A stretch of DNA of 64,000 nt from Sphingobacterium multivorum (GCF_900457465.1 NZ_UAUU01000011.1:1178001-1242000), one strand, 5' to 3'. Positions 1-8,028 are shown, counted from the stretch's first letter. Notes: a model not told the origin generated them from the letters alone. Translations and numbers: made by a program.

Positions 1-45
1 GGGCAAAAACGTGCTAAGAAAGCAACAATAGTTCCAGTTTACTAA
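1..45 (+). CDS. C-terminal tail of an unidentified protein (partial)
   Basis: The first 42 bases read in frame 1 as a short basic tail ending in Ile-Val-Pro-Val-Tyr, followed by TAA at 43-45. The rest of the gene lies outside the window. The lysine/arginine-rich composition would suit a nucleic-acid-binding protein, but 14 residues cannot identify a family, and the frame could be coincidental. Confidence 0.35.
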   Translation, partial: GQKRAKKATIVPVY

Positions 46-120
46 GGTTAAAAATTGCAAGACGAGGAAATTCATCCCACATCAGTTTACACGTATTATT
101 CAATATTAAAAATTAAAAAC

Positions 121-576
121 ATGTTTAAAAGAAATCATTATACCAACGGATATTCAAATCATAATAAATTTTGCGGACAACATTTCAAAGACCGCTTTGA
201 AAAATTCCAACAACAGTTTTTTGATGGTGAAGCCGGGCACAATGCTGGCGTACAGCAAGCTGTTCCTGTAAATATTGCCGAAAATCAAGAATTCTATGAA
301 GTGCAGCTTTTTGCCGCTGGACGTAAGAAAGAACAATTCCAAGTCAGCATAAATGACGGGATACTGAAGATTTCATGTACAGAAAACACCCAGGACAATG
401 CCATAGATTATATCTATAAAGAGCAGGATGGATTGGCATTTGAACGTGAATTCCAATTAAATGAACAAGTACTTACAGATAATGTGCATGCAAGTTTCGA
501 GGATGGGGTATTGACGGTTATCCTTCCAAAAGATCTTGAAAAAGTAAAACGGCCACAAGAGGTTGTTATTGATTAG
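121..576 (+). CDS. Small heat shock protein, Hsp20/alpha-crystallin family
   Basis: ATP-independent cytoplasmic holdase that binds unfolding proteins under stress. The 151-residue product has the family layout: a variable N-terminal arm (about residues 1-45, rich in Asn, Phe and His), then an alpha-crystallin domain with the pattern 'FYEVQLFAAGRKKEQFQVSI' and the closing 'ASFEDGVLTVILPK' strand with the conserved G-V-L-T. I place the start at ATG 121. The frame stays open upstream to a TTG at 55, but the extra 22 residues do not resemble the family. It is followed by a strong terminator at 655-688. Confidence 0.9.
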   Translation: MFKRNHYTNGYSNHNKFCGQHFKDRFEKFQQQFFDGEAGHNAGVQQAVPVNIAENQEFYEVQLFAAGRKKEQFQVSINDGILKISCTENTQDNAIDYIYKEQDGLAFEREFQLNEQVLTDNVHASFEDGVLTVILPKDLEKVKRPQEVVID

Positions 577-598
577 TAAAAACCAGTTTTGATCTGGG

Positions 599-623
599 CG
601 CACATCAAGGCTGCTGATGTGCG
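599..623. other. Hairpin without U tract downstream of hsp20
   Basis: Nine-base perfect inverted repeat (599-607 with 615-623, CGCACATCA/TGATGTGCG) and a 7-nt loop. No T run follows, so it may stabilise the hsp20 mRNA 3' end rather than terminate it. Confidence 0.5.
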
Positions 624-654
624 TAGCCTTAAATCAGCGTAAGAGCTGATGTTG

Positions 655-688
655 AAAAAGGACAGCATCGAATTTTGCTGTCCTTTTT
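655..688. terminator. Bidirectional terminator between hsp20 and a small ORF
   Basis: A-run, 8-bp GC-containing stem (660-667 with 676-683), then a T-run at 684-688. The A/T runs on both sides let it work on either strand. It lies 78 bp after the hsp20 stop and 8 bp beyond the stop of the opposing small ORF at 696-833. Confidence 0.8.
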
Positions 689-695
689 CTGTCTC

Positions 696-833
696 TTAAT
701 TTACCGCCAACCGGTGCCCAAAAGCAGTGAACAGTAAACGAATTTCGAATAGCTGTTTGGCACTATGGTCCTTATATCCGTACTGCTTTTCTAAGTATTC
801 CCAGAATTTGTCTCGATTGTTGATCATTGCCAT
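696..833 (-). CDS. Small protein of 45 residues, unknown function
   Basis: An ATG at 833 opens a 46-codon frame closed by TAA at 696. The protein starts MAMINNRDKFWEYLEKQYGY and ends in GHRLAVN; it is charged, aromatic-rich and has no signal peptide or membrane segment. I do not recognise the family. In favour of a real gene: the composition is protein-like, and a terminator readable on this strand starts 8 bp after the stop. Upstream, about 70 bp before the ATG, lies the 11-bp tandem array (906-1027). Against: it is short, and the sister array near 60.1 kb has no such ORF beside it. Confidence 0.5.
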   Translation of the reverse strand: MAMINNRDKFWEYLEKQYGYKDHSAKQLFEIRLLFTAFGHRLAVN

Positions 834-905
834 AATAACCTATTTGGTCTTAGATCAAGATAATCTCAAAACGGAAATGTACTAACACCAGATTATAGGT
901 AACAA

Positions 906-1027
906 CAATTTTTAATCAATTTTTAAACAGTATTCAATCATTGTTTATTCAGTATGCACTGAGCGATCACTGAACAAGAACTGAGCGAGCACTGAACAAG
1001 CACTGTCAAAAGGCATAACATGATACC
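906..1027. repeat. 122-bp repeat element, copy A, with five 11-bp tandem units
   Basis: Five contiguous 11-bp units occupy 957-1011 (consensus CACTGAACAAG, last unit CACTGTCAAAA), preceded by a conserved flank TTGTTTATTCAGT. A second copy lies at 60111-60233 with the same orientation, the same five-unit structure and the same terminal unit. The spacing is one helical turn per unit, as expected for a protein bound in series. The rest of the 834-1234 gap shows no gene. Confidence 0.75.
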
Positions 1028-1234
1028 TGCCAGATATTCGCTTGATTGAAAGGTATAAAGGTTAGGGATTTGGAGTTTACGCAGCTATAGATCAGCTAGG
1101 GCTATAAGATGGTTACAATATCCCTAGTTGGTTTGTGCATGCTAAACTGGCTTCTATCTGTGCTGGTGAGGCTTGGCTTTATTGTAGCTCGTATGGCACT
1201 GTGTGAAGTTTATTTAGATGTTATGTTGTGAAAG

Positions 1235-1825
1235 CTACTCCGTTCTTTTAAGTTTTTTATTGAGTTGCTCTTTGCCAAATCGCCAAAAGAAATAGAATAA
1301 GCCTATAACAACTATAATTGCCATAAAGGGCACAAATATGGCGAGTATGGTCAAAATGGTTGAACCGATGGTTTCCATGGTCGAGATCATAAAATTGCCA
1401 AAACCTGCCGTCCCAACAGACGAGACTGCACGGGTACCAGCTAGCGCTGTGCTGATGGTCGCCGCGGTACCGCCACCAGCGATGATTGCCATAGCCCAGC
1501 GGAAAAAGGGTGAAATATCTGTAAACTGTATGGCAAAAAGTAAGGTGCCGGCTATCGTCGCGAGAGGAATTGAAAGGCTGTCCAATATATTGTCAATAAA
1601 AGGAATGTAATATCCTGCTATTTCCAGGATCATGGCTAGGCTTGTAGCTGCCAAAACAATAGGTGAGCCCGCCCAGGCCAATTCATTGCCAACCTGGAAC
1701 AATTCAAGCCGACAGCCAAGGCTCAATAAGAATAGCGGCATGAAAACCCGGAAGCCGGTAGCTGCAGCCAGACTCAAGCCTATAAAAGCACTTACCAAAA
1801 ATGTGGATAGCTCACTCATGGTCAA
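1235..1825 (-). CDS. DUF4126 integral membrane protein
   Basis: The 196-residue protein is almost entirely hydrophobic, with about five membrane segments, glycine/alanine-rich stretches and a basic C-terminal tail. The N-terminal 'GLSLAAATGFRVFMPLF' and the central 'GGGTAATISTALAGTRA' segments match the DUF4126 family as I know it. Its function is unknown; a transport or membrane-organising role is only a guess. The start could be Met 1825 or Met 1819, two codons later. It is divergent from katG across a 260-bp gap. Confidence 0.7.
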   Translation of the reverse strand: MTMSELSTFLVSAFIGLSLAAATGFRVFMPLFLLSLGCRLELFQVGNELAWAGSPIVLAATSLAMILEIAGYYIPFIDNILDSLSIPLATIAGTLLFAIQFTDISPFFRWAMAIIAGGGTAATISTALAGTRAVSSVGTAGFGNFMISTMETIGSTILTILAIFVPFMAIIVVIGLFYFFWRFGKEQLNKKLKRTE

Positions 1826-1935
1826 TATTTTTGATACAACCTAATTATAGAATAGTAAAAGAATCGCTTTTGTTTTTCAGACTTCCAAAAATCGTCATAT
1901 TCTAGCTGCTCATTAAAAGATGATTTTTAGCATTT

Positions 1936-1992
1936 TATATAATTATATATTGTGTATATAGATTTTGATTATAGTGTATCGAATCATTCGAT
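1936..1992. promoter_or_regulatory. AT palindrome and 6-bp inverted repeat upstream of katG
   Basis: The katG upstream region holds a perfect 14-bp AT palindrome (1936-1949, TATATAATTATATA) and a GC-richer inverted repeat ATCGAA-TCA-TTCGAT (1978-1992). Either could bind a peroxide-responsive regulator such as OxyR or PerR, which control katG in many bacteria, but neither matches a known box closely enough to name the regulator. Confidence 0.3.
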
Positions 1993-2085
1993 GTACAAGT
2001 GGGATCTCATTTGTGTAATTTTATGAAAGTGGGAGTCAAACAATTTGATCACTTAAGATATTATATAAATAAACTTTCTTTTCTT

Positions 2086-4365
2086 ATGGACAACAACGAA
2101 AAAGACATTAGCAAATGCCCATTTCATAATGGTACGATGCGCAACGCCGTTGCGGGAGGGGGAACTCAAAATCAGGACTGGTGGCCAAATAGACTTCGTG
2201 TAGATCTGTTGAGACAACACGCGAGCAAGTCAAATCCGATGGACGAGGGCTTTGATTATGCGGAAGCATTTAAACAATTGGATTTAGAAGCCGTAAAAAG
2301 AGATTTGCATGCCTTGATGACCGATTCGCAGGACTGGTGGCCTGCTGACTTTGGACATTATGGACCATTATTCATCCGGATGGCTTGGCATAGTGCAGGA
2401 ACCTATCGGGTAAGCGATGGTCGAGGCGGAGCTGGGTCTGGGCAACAACGTTTTGCACCACTGAATAGCTGGCCTGATAATGTGAGTTTGGATAAAGCAC
2501 GTCGCCTGTTGTGGCCTATCAAACAAAAATATGGTAAAAATATCTCCTGGGCAGATTTATTGATTTTAACAGGGAATGTTGCTTTAGAGTCTATGGGCTT
2601 CAAGACTTTTGGTTATTCTGGTGGACGTGTGGATGCTTTTGAACCTGAATTGGATGTCTATTGGGGTTCTGAAAAAACATGGTTGGGCGGTGATGTACGC
2701 TATGCTCATGGTTCAGAAGGCGTAGTGGAATCACACGGTGTATTATCTGCCGATGATGATGCAGATGGTAAACAACATTCGCGCAATCTTGAAAAACCGT
2801 TGGCAGCGGTACAGATGGGATTAATTTATGTTAATCCGGAAGGACCAGATGGAAATCCAGATCCTATCGCGGCTGCAAAAGATATACGGGATACTTTTGG
2901 TCGGATGGCGATGGACGATGAGGAAACTGTCGCTTTGATTGCTGGAGGGCATACGTTTGGAAAAACACACGGAGCAGGTCCTGCCGACAATGTCGGAAAA
3001 GAACCTGAAGCAGCCGGCATAGAACAACAAGGGCTTGGTTGGAAAAGTACCTATGGCAGTGGAGTAGGAGCAGATGCGATCACGAGTGGCTTGGAGGTTA
3101 TTTGGACACAGAAACCGACAGAATGGACCAATCTCTTTTTTAAAAATCTCTTCGAAAATGAATGGGAATTAACAAAGAGTCCTGCAGGAGCGCATCAATG
3201 GGTAGCCAAAGGAGCTGATTCGACTATTCCAGATCCTTTTGATCCAACTAAAAAACGTAGGCCAACGATGCTGACGACAGATTTGTCCTTGCGTTTTGAT
3301 CCAATTTATGAAAAGATCTCGCGTAAATTTTACGAAGATCAAGACGCATTTGCCGATGCATTCGCTCGCGCCTGGTTTAAATTGACGCACCGTGATTTGG
3401 GACCACGAGAGCGTTATTTAGGTGCCGAAGTTCCTGCTGAGGAATTATTGTGGCAAGATCCTATTCCTGCTGTCGATCATGCTTTGGTCGATGCTAATGA
3501 TATTAACATGTTGAAATCTACCCTATTGAGCGCGGGGCTCAGCACTGCAGAGCTCGTAACGACCGCTTGGGCTTCAGCTTCTACTTTCCGTGGGTCTGAC
3601 AAGAGAGGTGGTGCAAACGGTGCGCGGATACGGTTGGCTCCGCAGCGTTATTGGCAAGTCAATAATCCAGCACAATTGCAAAAAGTTCTTACTGCGCTTG
3701 AGCAAATTCAACAGGACTTTAATGGAAAGCAACAGGGCGGAAAGAAGATTTCCTTGGCAGACTTAATTGTCTTAGGTGGTGTTGCTGCGATAGAGCAGGC
3801 CGCTCGTGCAGCTGGACATGCTGTCAACGTACCGTTCCATCCGGGGCGTATGGATGCATCACAGGAACAGACTGATGTAGAATCCATGGGCTATCTTGAG
3901 CCAATTGCGGATGGATTTAGAAATTACCGTAAAGGTGCTTATACCGTGTCTACGGAATCATTATTGATCGACAAAGCACAATCACTTACGCTATCTGTTC
4001 CGGAACTAACGGTATTGATCGGCGGACTTCGTGTTCTTCAGGCAAATTTTGATGGTTCTGCATTAGGAGTGATGACAGATCGGCCAGGCCAATTGACGAA
4101 TGACTTTTTTGTCAATCTATTGGATATGGGAACAGCTTGGAAAGCCATCTCTCCGGATCGGGAAGTTTTTGAAGGATCAGATCGTAAATCTGGTGTTAAA
4201 AAATGGGAAGCCGGACGTGCAGATCTTGTTTTTGGTTCCAACGCTGAACTGAGAGCTGTTGCTGAAATATATGGCAGTGCCGATGCAAAAGATAAATTCG
4301 TACAAGATTTTGTGAAGGCATGGACTAAAGTGATGGAGTTAGACCGTTTTGATCTGCATCGCTAA
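2086..4365 (+). CDS. katG: Catalase-peroxidase KatG
   Basis: Haem enzyme that breaks down hydrogen peroxide and oxidises organic donors. The N-terminal domain carries the distal site Arg98-Trp101-His102 in 'RMAWHSAGTYR', Tyr248 in 'YVNPEGP' and Met274 (with Trp101, the Met-Tyr-Trp adduct), and the proximal His289 in 'GGHTFGKTHGA'. The C-terminal half is the usual degenerate peroxidase repeat. At 759 residues it is slightly longer than many homologues; the spacing between Trp101 and Tyr248 is about 25 residues longer than in the mycobacterial enzyme. I chose Met 2086 because the 29 upstream in-frame residues do not look like KatG. Confidence 0.97.
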   Translation: MDNNEKDISKCPFHNGTMRNAVAGGGTQNQDWWPNRLRVDLLRQHASKSNPMDEGFDYAEAFKQLDLEAVKRDLHALMTDSQDWWPADFGHYGPLFIRMAWHSAGTYRVSDGRGGAGSGQQRFAPLNSWPDNVSLDKARRLLWPIKQKYGKNISWADLLILTGNVALESMGFKTFGYSGGRVDAFEPELDVYWGSEKTWLGGDVRYAHGSEGVVESHGVLSADDDADGKQHSRNLEKPLAAVQMGLIYVNPEGPDGNPDPIAAAKDIRDTFGRMAMDDEETVALIAGGHTFGKTHGAGPADNVGKEPEAAGIEQQGLGWKSTYGSGVGADAITSGLEVIWTQKPTEWTNLFFKNLFENEWELTKSPAGAHQWVAKGADSTIPDPFDPTKKRRPTMLTTDLSLRFDPIYEKISRKFYEDQDAFADAFARAWFKLTHRDLGPRERYLGAEVPAEELLWQDPIPAVDHALVDANDINMLKSTLLSAGLSTAELVTTAWASASTFRGSDKRGGANGARIRLAPQRYWQVNNPAQLQKVLTALEQIQQDFNGKQQGGKKISLADLIVLGGVAAIEQAARAAGHAVNVPFHPGRMDASQEQTDVESMGYLEPIADGFRNYRKGAYTVSTESLLIDKAQSLTLSVPELTVLIGGLRVLQANFDGSALGVMTDRPGQLTNDFFVNLLDMGTAWKAISPDREVFEGSDRKSGVKKWEAGRADLVFGSNAELRAVAEIYGSADAKDKFVQDFVKAWTKVMELDRFDLHR

Positions 4366-4386
4366 TTGTTAAGAATATCAGTTTTT

Positions 4387-4428
4387 CAAGAAGCCAGGTC
4401 CGACGCGAACCTGGCTTCTTGTTATTTT
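4387..4428 (+). terminator. Terminator after katG
   Basis: Perfect 13-bp inverted repeat (4387-4399 with 4409-4421, AAGAAGCCAGGT arm) with a 9-nt loop, followed by a T-rich tail. The remaining sequence up to 4680 shows no credible gene. Confidence 0.8.
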
Positions 4429-4680
4429 AGATTTATCCAGATAACCCTGAAATTAACCTTTTGCTCCGCCGCTAAGATTGGCTCAGATTTTTATGATGTA
4501 CCTGACCAATATTTATCGCTATGGTCTACGACATGGACCAATTTATTTAATGAGAATAGCAGCCAAAAAAGAACCAATTTTTGCCTCTAATATCATTTTA
4601 ATCTCACTTTAACCAAATTTTAATTTAATATATGAAGAATTATGGAATTTTCTTTGGGTGTTTCCTATTTTGTGAAATAA

Positions 4681-4728
4681 AATTCAAGATTTGTGCTACT
4701 TTTTCTTCTTTGATCGGTAGTAACTTTG
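4681..4728 (+). promoter_or_regulatory. Conserved 18-bp element plus TAnnTTTG promoter of the nickel cluster
   Basis: The 18-bp sequence AATTCAAGATTTGTGCTA (4681-4698) is followed by the -7 box TAACTTTG at 4721-4728; the distance from element start to box start is 40 bp. The same 18 bp with the same 40-bp spacing precedes the urease cluster (13109, box at 13149). No good TTTG -33 box lies 19 nt ahead of the -7 box, as expected for an activator-dependent promoter. It contains a small CAA-N3-TTG dyad. Confidence 0.65.
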
Positions 4729-4772
4729 TAATGGTTTCAAAGGAATCTTTGATACATTGTTAGGTTAAAGCT

Positions 4773-5174
4773 ATGTGGAAGCACTTTATTTTTCTGTTTG
4801 CAGCACTGTTGTTATCATTTAAGAATTTAAATGCAAACAGTCTTGTACTGAAAAGTGAAAGTGTCGAATCCCAGTTTTTATCTGCAAAAAATCCTTCCAA
4901 CAATGCGGACCATACACACATCGTCCATTTTCTTAAAGATCATAGTCAATTTTGTTCGCTTTACCCATCGCTTCAATCCATTGTTGCGGAATTGGACGCC
5001 GAAGTGGCACAAGATTGGTTGATGGAGCGTTGGTTGGTTACGGTTGATTTGCTATGGCATGAACTTCTGCCATCCCCACAACAGAAAGATTATCGGTATG
5101 AACATACCCTTGATCTAGAGCATATACCCATCGCTCGATTTTTGCTGTTTGAGCAAATCAAAATTCCATGCTAA
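4773..5174 (+). CDS. Small exported protein, first gene of the nickel cluster
   Basis: Unrecognised 133-residue protein. Residues 1-21 form a clear signal peptide (hydrophobic core FIFLFAALLLSF, then NANS). The mature part has seven histidines, clustered in 'ADHTHIVHFLKDHSQFC' and 'YEHTLDLEHIP', and two cysteines, one of them at the extreme C terminus. Its position directly downstream of the shared 18-bp promoter element and 82 bp ahead of hypA suggests a periplasmic role in nickel sensing or binding, but that is inference from composition and neighbours. No similarity to the small protein heading the urease cluster is evident. Confidence 0.7.
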   Translation: MWKHFIFLFAALLLSFKNLNANSLVLKSESVESQFLSAKNPSNNADHTHIVHFLKDHSQFCSLYPSLQSIVAELDAEVAQDWLMERWLVTVDLLWHELLPSPQQKDYRYEHTLDLEHIPIARFLLFEQIKIPC

Positions 5175-5256
5175 AGCATACGCTTTTCTTCACATCATAC
5201 AGGCAAAGAGAACTGTCATTTCTTTTCTAAATTTATTTATTTCTTAAAATATACCA

Positions 5257-5601
5257 ATGCACGAGCTAAGTATAGTAAAGGATATTTTTGATACGTTGAC
5301 CTCGCATTATGAGGCTAGGGTAGATGATATTCAAAAAATTCAGGTCACAGCAGGATTGCTATCCAACGTCCAGCCTGTATTAATCCAAAATGCATTTGAT
5401 GCTTTTATTGCTGAAAATACGCAATACCAAGATATGGAAATGGAAGTCGTTGTAAACGATATCATTGCATATTGTGAACATTGTCAGAAAAACTTCCCGG
5501 TTCATTTTCATCGATTTGTATGTGATTGCGGACAAGCTTCTAGTACAATTGTTCAAGGGAATGAACTCTATATATCAAAAGTAATTTTTAAACAAGACTA
5601 A
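5257..5601 (+). CDS. hypA: Nickel metallochaperone HypA
   Basis: Delivers nickel to hydrogenase or urease maturation GTPases. The 114-residue protein starts MHELSI; His2 (with Glu3) is the nickel ligand in the family. The zinc site is Cys73-x2-Cys76 followed by Cys89-x-Cys91, so the second pair is CxC instead of the usual CxxC. Since no hydrogenase genes are in the window and urease lies 8 kb downstream, urease is the likely client, as known for Helicobacter. hypB follows after 11 bp, so the two are surely co-transcribed. Confidence 0.93.
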   Translation: MHELSIVKDIFDTLTSHYEARVDDIQKIQVTAGLLSNVQPVLIQNAFDAFIAENTQYQDMEMEVVVNDIIAYCEHCQKNFPVHFHRFVCDCGQASSTIVQGNELYISKVIFKQD

Positions 5602-5612
5602 AATCGTTTATC

Positions 5613-6341
5613 ATGTCAGACAATACTTCAAATCCTAAAAGTTTAGGTAACCGTGTAGGTTCGGTTCAATGTGAAAATACAACGCTACATTTATTAAAAG
5701 CAAATGATTTTGTCGCAAAAGCCATCCGCGATAGACTGAAAGACGTTTGTGTGATCAATGTATGTTCTTCTCCGGGTTCGGGTAAAACCACCTTGATGCA
5801 AGAAACGGGAAAACGTTTGGCCAAAGATCTGAATATTGCTGTTTTGGTGGGTGATCCGGAAACCGAACGTGATGCGGTTCGTATGCGTGAGGTAGGCATT
5901 AATGCATTGCAGATTGTCACTGGTGGAATGTGTCATATTGAGGCACAAATGATCTTACAAGCCCTGGATCATATCGATATCGAAGGAATAGACCTGTTGT
6001 TTATTGAGAACGTCGGGAATTTATTGTGTCCATCAGCGTTTGATTTGGGTGAAGATTACCGCGTGACCTTATTGGCGACCACAGAAGGGGACGATAAACC
6101 GAAAAAATACCCACGTATGTTTTTAACAAGCGAATTGATGTTGGTTTCCAAAGCTGATTTACTGCCATATGTACCTTTCTCGGTAGATGCGGTAACGAAA
6201 GATGCGCGCGAGGTGAACCCCAATTTGGAAGTTATTACAATCAGTACATTAAATGGTGACGGTCTTGATACCTGGTGTGATTGGTTGAAAGAAAGAGTTC
6301 AGGCGAAAAAAGATCAATATAAGGCGCTTGAAGTAAAATAA
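5613..6341 (+). CDS. hypB: Nickel-delivery GTPase HypB
   Basis: SIMIBI-class GTPase that works with HypA in nickel insertion. Visible motifs in 242 residues: P-loop 'CSSPGSGKTT' (51-60), the metal-binding Cys107-His108 in 'GGMCHIEA', the 'IENVGNLLCPSAFDLGE' segment with Cys139, and 'SKADL' as the guanine-specificity motif in place of NKxD. It lacks the histidine-rich N-terminal nickel store found in some homologues. It is second in the hypAB pair. Confidence 0.95.
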   Translation: MSDNTSNPKSLGNRVGSVQCENTTLHLLKANDFVAKAIRDRLKDVCVINVCSSPGSGKTTLMQETGKRLAKDLNIAVLVGDPETERDAVRMREVGINALQIVTGGMCHIEAQMILQALDHIDIEGIDLLFIENVGNLLCPSAFDLGEDYRVTLLATTEGDDKPKKYPRMFLTSELMLVSKADLLPYVPFSVDAVTKDAREVNPNLEVITISTLNGDGLDTWCDWLKERVQAKKDQYKALEVK

Positions 6342-6362
6342 CGGCCAATTGATAAAAGAGTG

Positions 6363-6394
6363 GTATAGCAATGATCCGCGCTTCATTGTTATAC
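6363..6394. other. Hairpin after hypB
   Basis: A 12-bp inverted repeat (6363-6374 with 6383-6394, one G-T pair) lies 21 bp after the hypB stop. No T tract follows, so partial termination or mRNA processing is more likely than full termination. Confidence 0.5.
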
Positions 6395-6430
6395 TGTATA
6401 TGTTGACATGTTATTTGTGTTTAGAGGAAA

Positions 6431-6438
6431 TAGATTTG
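6431..6438 (+). promoter_or_regulatory. Possible -7 promoter box before the UreE-like gene
   Basis: TAGATTTG matches TAnnTTTG exactly and lies 58 bp ahead of the ATG at 6496. No TTTG sits at the optimal 19-nt spacing, so it would be a weak or activated internal promoter of the nickel uptake genes. Confidence 0.35.
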
Positions 6439-6495
6439 ACGGAGAACGAAACTGTGTCAGTGCCGTTAACGAAATGAAGAAGATAGGTTTACAAT

Positions 6496-7026
6496 ATGAA
6501 TGAGCTACCTGTACCAATAGATAAAATTGTAGCAAAGCATGAGTTTGCTCTTAGTGAAGTCGATCAAGTGTATCTTGAATGGTATGAAGTCCACAAAAGG
6601 CGCCTAACACGCAATACAACGGGCGGAAAGACAATCTTTATGCAATTGGAGCAAGGTGCGGAATGGCATCATGGCGATGCTTTATTTCATCAGGAAACGC
6701 TACAGGCGATCCTGGTTGTCAAGCCTACGTTGACCATAAGATTCAATCCAATAGATTTGGTGCAGCTTGCAGATTTTGGTTATTTTATTGGAAATAGACA
6801 TCTGCCCATATTCAACGTAACAGATGCCCAATCACTTCGTCTTCCTTACGATGGACGGCTCTATGAGCAGGTCCTGGCAAAGTATGGAACCTCGATTCAA
6901 TTGGAGGAAGCCTTACTGTTATCCGAGAATTTGATTCGACTGCAGGCGAGAAATAAAAAGAAAGCAGATTTAAGCGGAACAGATGAACATGTTGATCCGC
7001 GTAAGCAAATCCTAAAAAATAAGTAG
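6496..7026 (+). CDS. Second UreE-like nickel metallochaperone
   Basis: 176-residue protein with the UreE layout: N-terminal substrate-like domain with 'KRRLTRNTTGGKTI' and 'HHGDALF' (the family L.DGD.L region), then the metal domain with 'FIGNRHLPIF'. His102 of GNRH corresponds to the dimer-interface nickel ligand of characterised UreE proteins. The basic C-terminal tail contains 'EHVDPRKQ'. It is a paralogue, diverged from the UreE of the urease operon (16925-17500). Its stop is immediately followed by the ATG of a metal-transporter lipoprotein. Likely role: cytoplasmic nickel acceptor between the importer or HypAB and urease. Confidence 0.8.
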   Translation: MNELPVPIDKIVAKHEFALSEVDQVYLEWYEVHKRRLTRNTTGGKTIFMQLEQGAEWHHGDALFHQETLQAILVVKPTLTIRFNPIDLVQLADFGYFIGNRHLPIFNVTDAQSLRLPYDGRLYEQVLAKYGTSIQLEEALLLSENLIRLQARNKKKADLSGTDEHVDPRKQILKNK

Positions 7027-8028
7027 ATGAAAGTGAATCGTATTATACCTGTATTGCTTTTGGCATGTTTGTGTTTGGTGAGCGCCTGCCAAAATCGGCA
7101 AGCAGGTGCGGTCAGCAATCAAGTGAAAGCTGTCGACAGCCGTGGAAAAGAAGTGGTATTAGCGCATACGGCACAACGTGTGGTTGTATTATTTCCGTCC
7201 CTTGTTGATGAAGTCTACATGTTGGGTGCTGAAAATAGCCTTGTTGGTATTCCTGAACAGGTTTATCAGTTCGAAGATACCTATAAGTTTTTATCCAAAT
7301 TGGATGATAGGATCGCAAAAAAAACACTGGCGACACCTACTTTCGCAGGCCAGGCAAATAATGTGGAAAGCATAGTGAGCTTAAACCCTGACCTTGTTTT
7401 GACATTCAATACCGATCAGGATAATATTTCCCAACTAGAAGATCTTGGAATTCCAGTGTTCACTTTTTCTTCGCAGGATGAAAAAAGTATTTTTAATGAA
7501 CTGACAGGGATGGGAGCATTACTCGGAAAGAAAGCGCGAGCGGAAGAAATTGTTCAGTTTGTTTCGGCGGAGATCAAAAAAATGACTGCTCCCAAGGATC
7601 AAATACAGAAGAAGGTTTATTACGCTTGGTCTAAAGGTCGGGTACTTTCGACATCCGGTCGTGGTAGTTTGATTGATATGGCGATCCGCCTTTCGGGCGC
7701 AGCTAACGCCTGTCCGTTGGAAATGGAAGCCCCAAATGTCGGTGCAGAGACAATTTATAAATGGAATCCGGACCTCATTATTCTTTGGAATTCTACATTG
7801 GCAGACGTCTATAACTTAAAGGAACTCGCAGCCTTACCTGCAGTGCGAAATAAACAGGTATTTGTGATGTCACCGTCGTTTCCATTCGACCCACATACCG
7901 TCAAATTTATGCTTTTTGCCAAACAGATAAGGCATTGGTGTTTTTCGGATTATACGAAACAGCAACTTGACCAGGATATGGCTATCGCTTTTGAAAAACT
8001 TTACGGTAAAGCAGGATTACTTCAATGA
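7027..8028 (+). CDS. ABC transporter substrate-binding lipoprotein, FecB/BtuF-like (probable nickel chelate)
   Basis: Periplasmic binding protein of class III (metal chelate) ABC importers, 333 residues. A lipoprotein signal ends in 'LVSAC' with Cys21 as the lipid anchor. The body has the two-lobe TroA-type pattern, with 'VVVLFPSLVDEVYMLGAENSLVG' in lobe 1, 'NPDLVLT' and the second-lobe 'NPDLIILW'. Homologues carry ferric siderophore, haem, cobalamin or, in Helicobacter CeuE, nickel-histidine. The setting between UreE-like and hyp genes favours nickel, which is inference. Its stop overlaps the permease start by 4 bp. Confidence 0.88.
   Translation: MKVNRIIPVLLLACLCLVSACQNRQAGAVSNQVKAVDSRGKEVVLAHTAQRVVVLFPSLVDEVYMLGAENSLVGIPEQVYQFEDTYKFLSKLDDRIAKKTLATPTFAGQANNVESIVSLNPDLVLTFNTDQDNISQLEDLGIPVFTFSSQDEKSIFNELTGMGALLGKKARAEEIVQFVSAEIKKMTAPKDQIQKKVYYAWSKGRVLSTSGRGSLIDMAIRLSGAANACPLEMEAPNVGAETIYKWNPDLIILWNSTLADVYNLKELAALPAVRNKQVFVMSPSFPFDPHTVKFMLFAKQIRHWCFSDYTKQQLDQDMAIAFEKLYGKAGLLQ

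Noticed and set aside
906..1027. Insertion sequence end or transposon remnant
   Set aside because: No transposase, no terminal inverted repeats and no target duplication were seen; described as a repeat element only.
1338..1844. Two ORFs opposite the DUF4126 gene
   Set aside because: Both are antisense shadows of a well-supported membrane protein, and their low-complexity Val/Ala/Met content reflects that.
1936..1949. Perfect AT palindrome as a PerR box upstream of katG
   Set aside because: Only alternating A and T in an AT-rich gap; it does not match the PerR consensus well, and no regulator gene is near. Kept only as a low-confidence regulatory candidate.
4366..4590. 74-codon ORF after katG
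   Set aside because: Starts with a non-ATG codon directly after the katG stop and runs through the terminator hairpin; the sequence is not protein-like.
5257..6341. Hydrogenase maturation operon
   Set aside because: No hypC, hypD, hypE, hypF or hydrogenase subunit is in the window, so hypAB is better read as a nickel delivery pair for urease.
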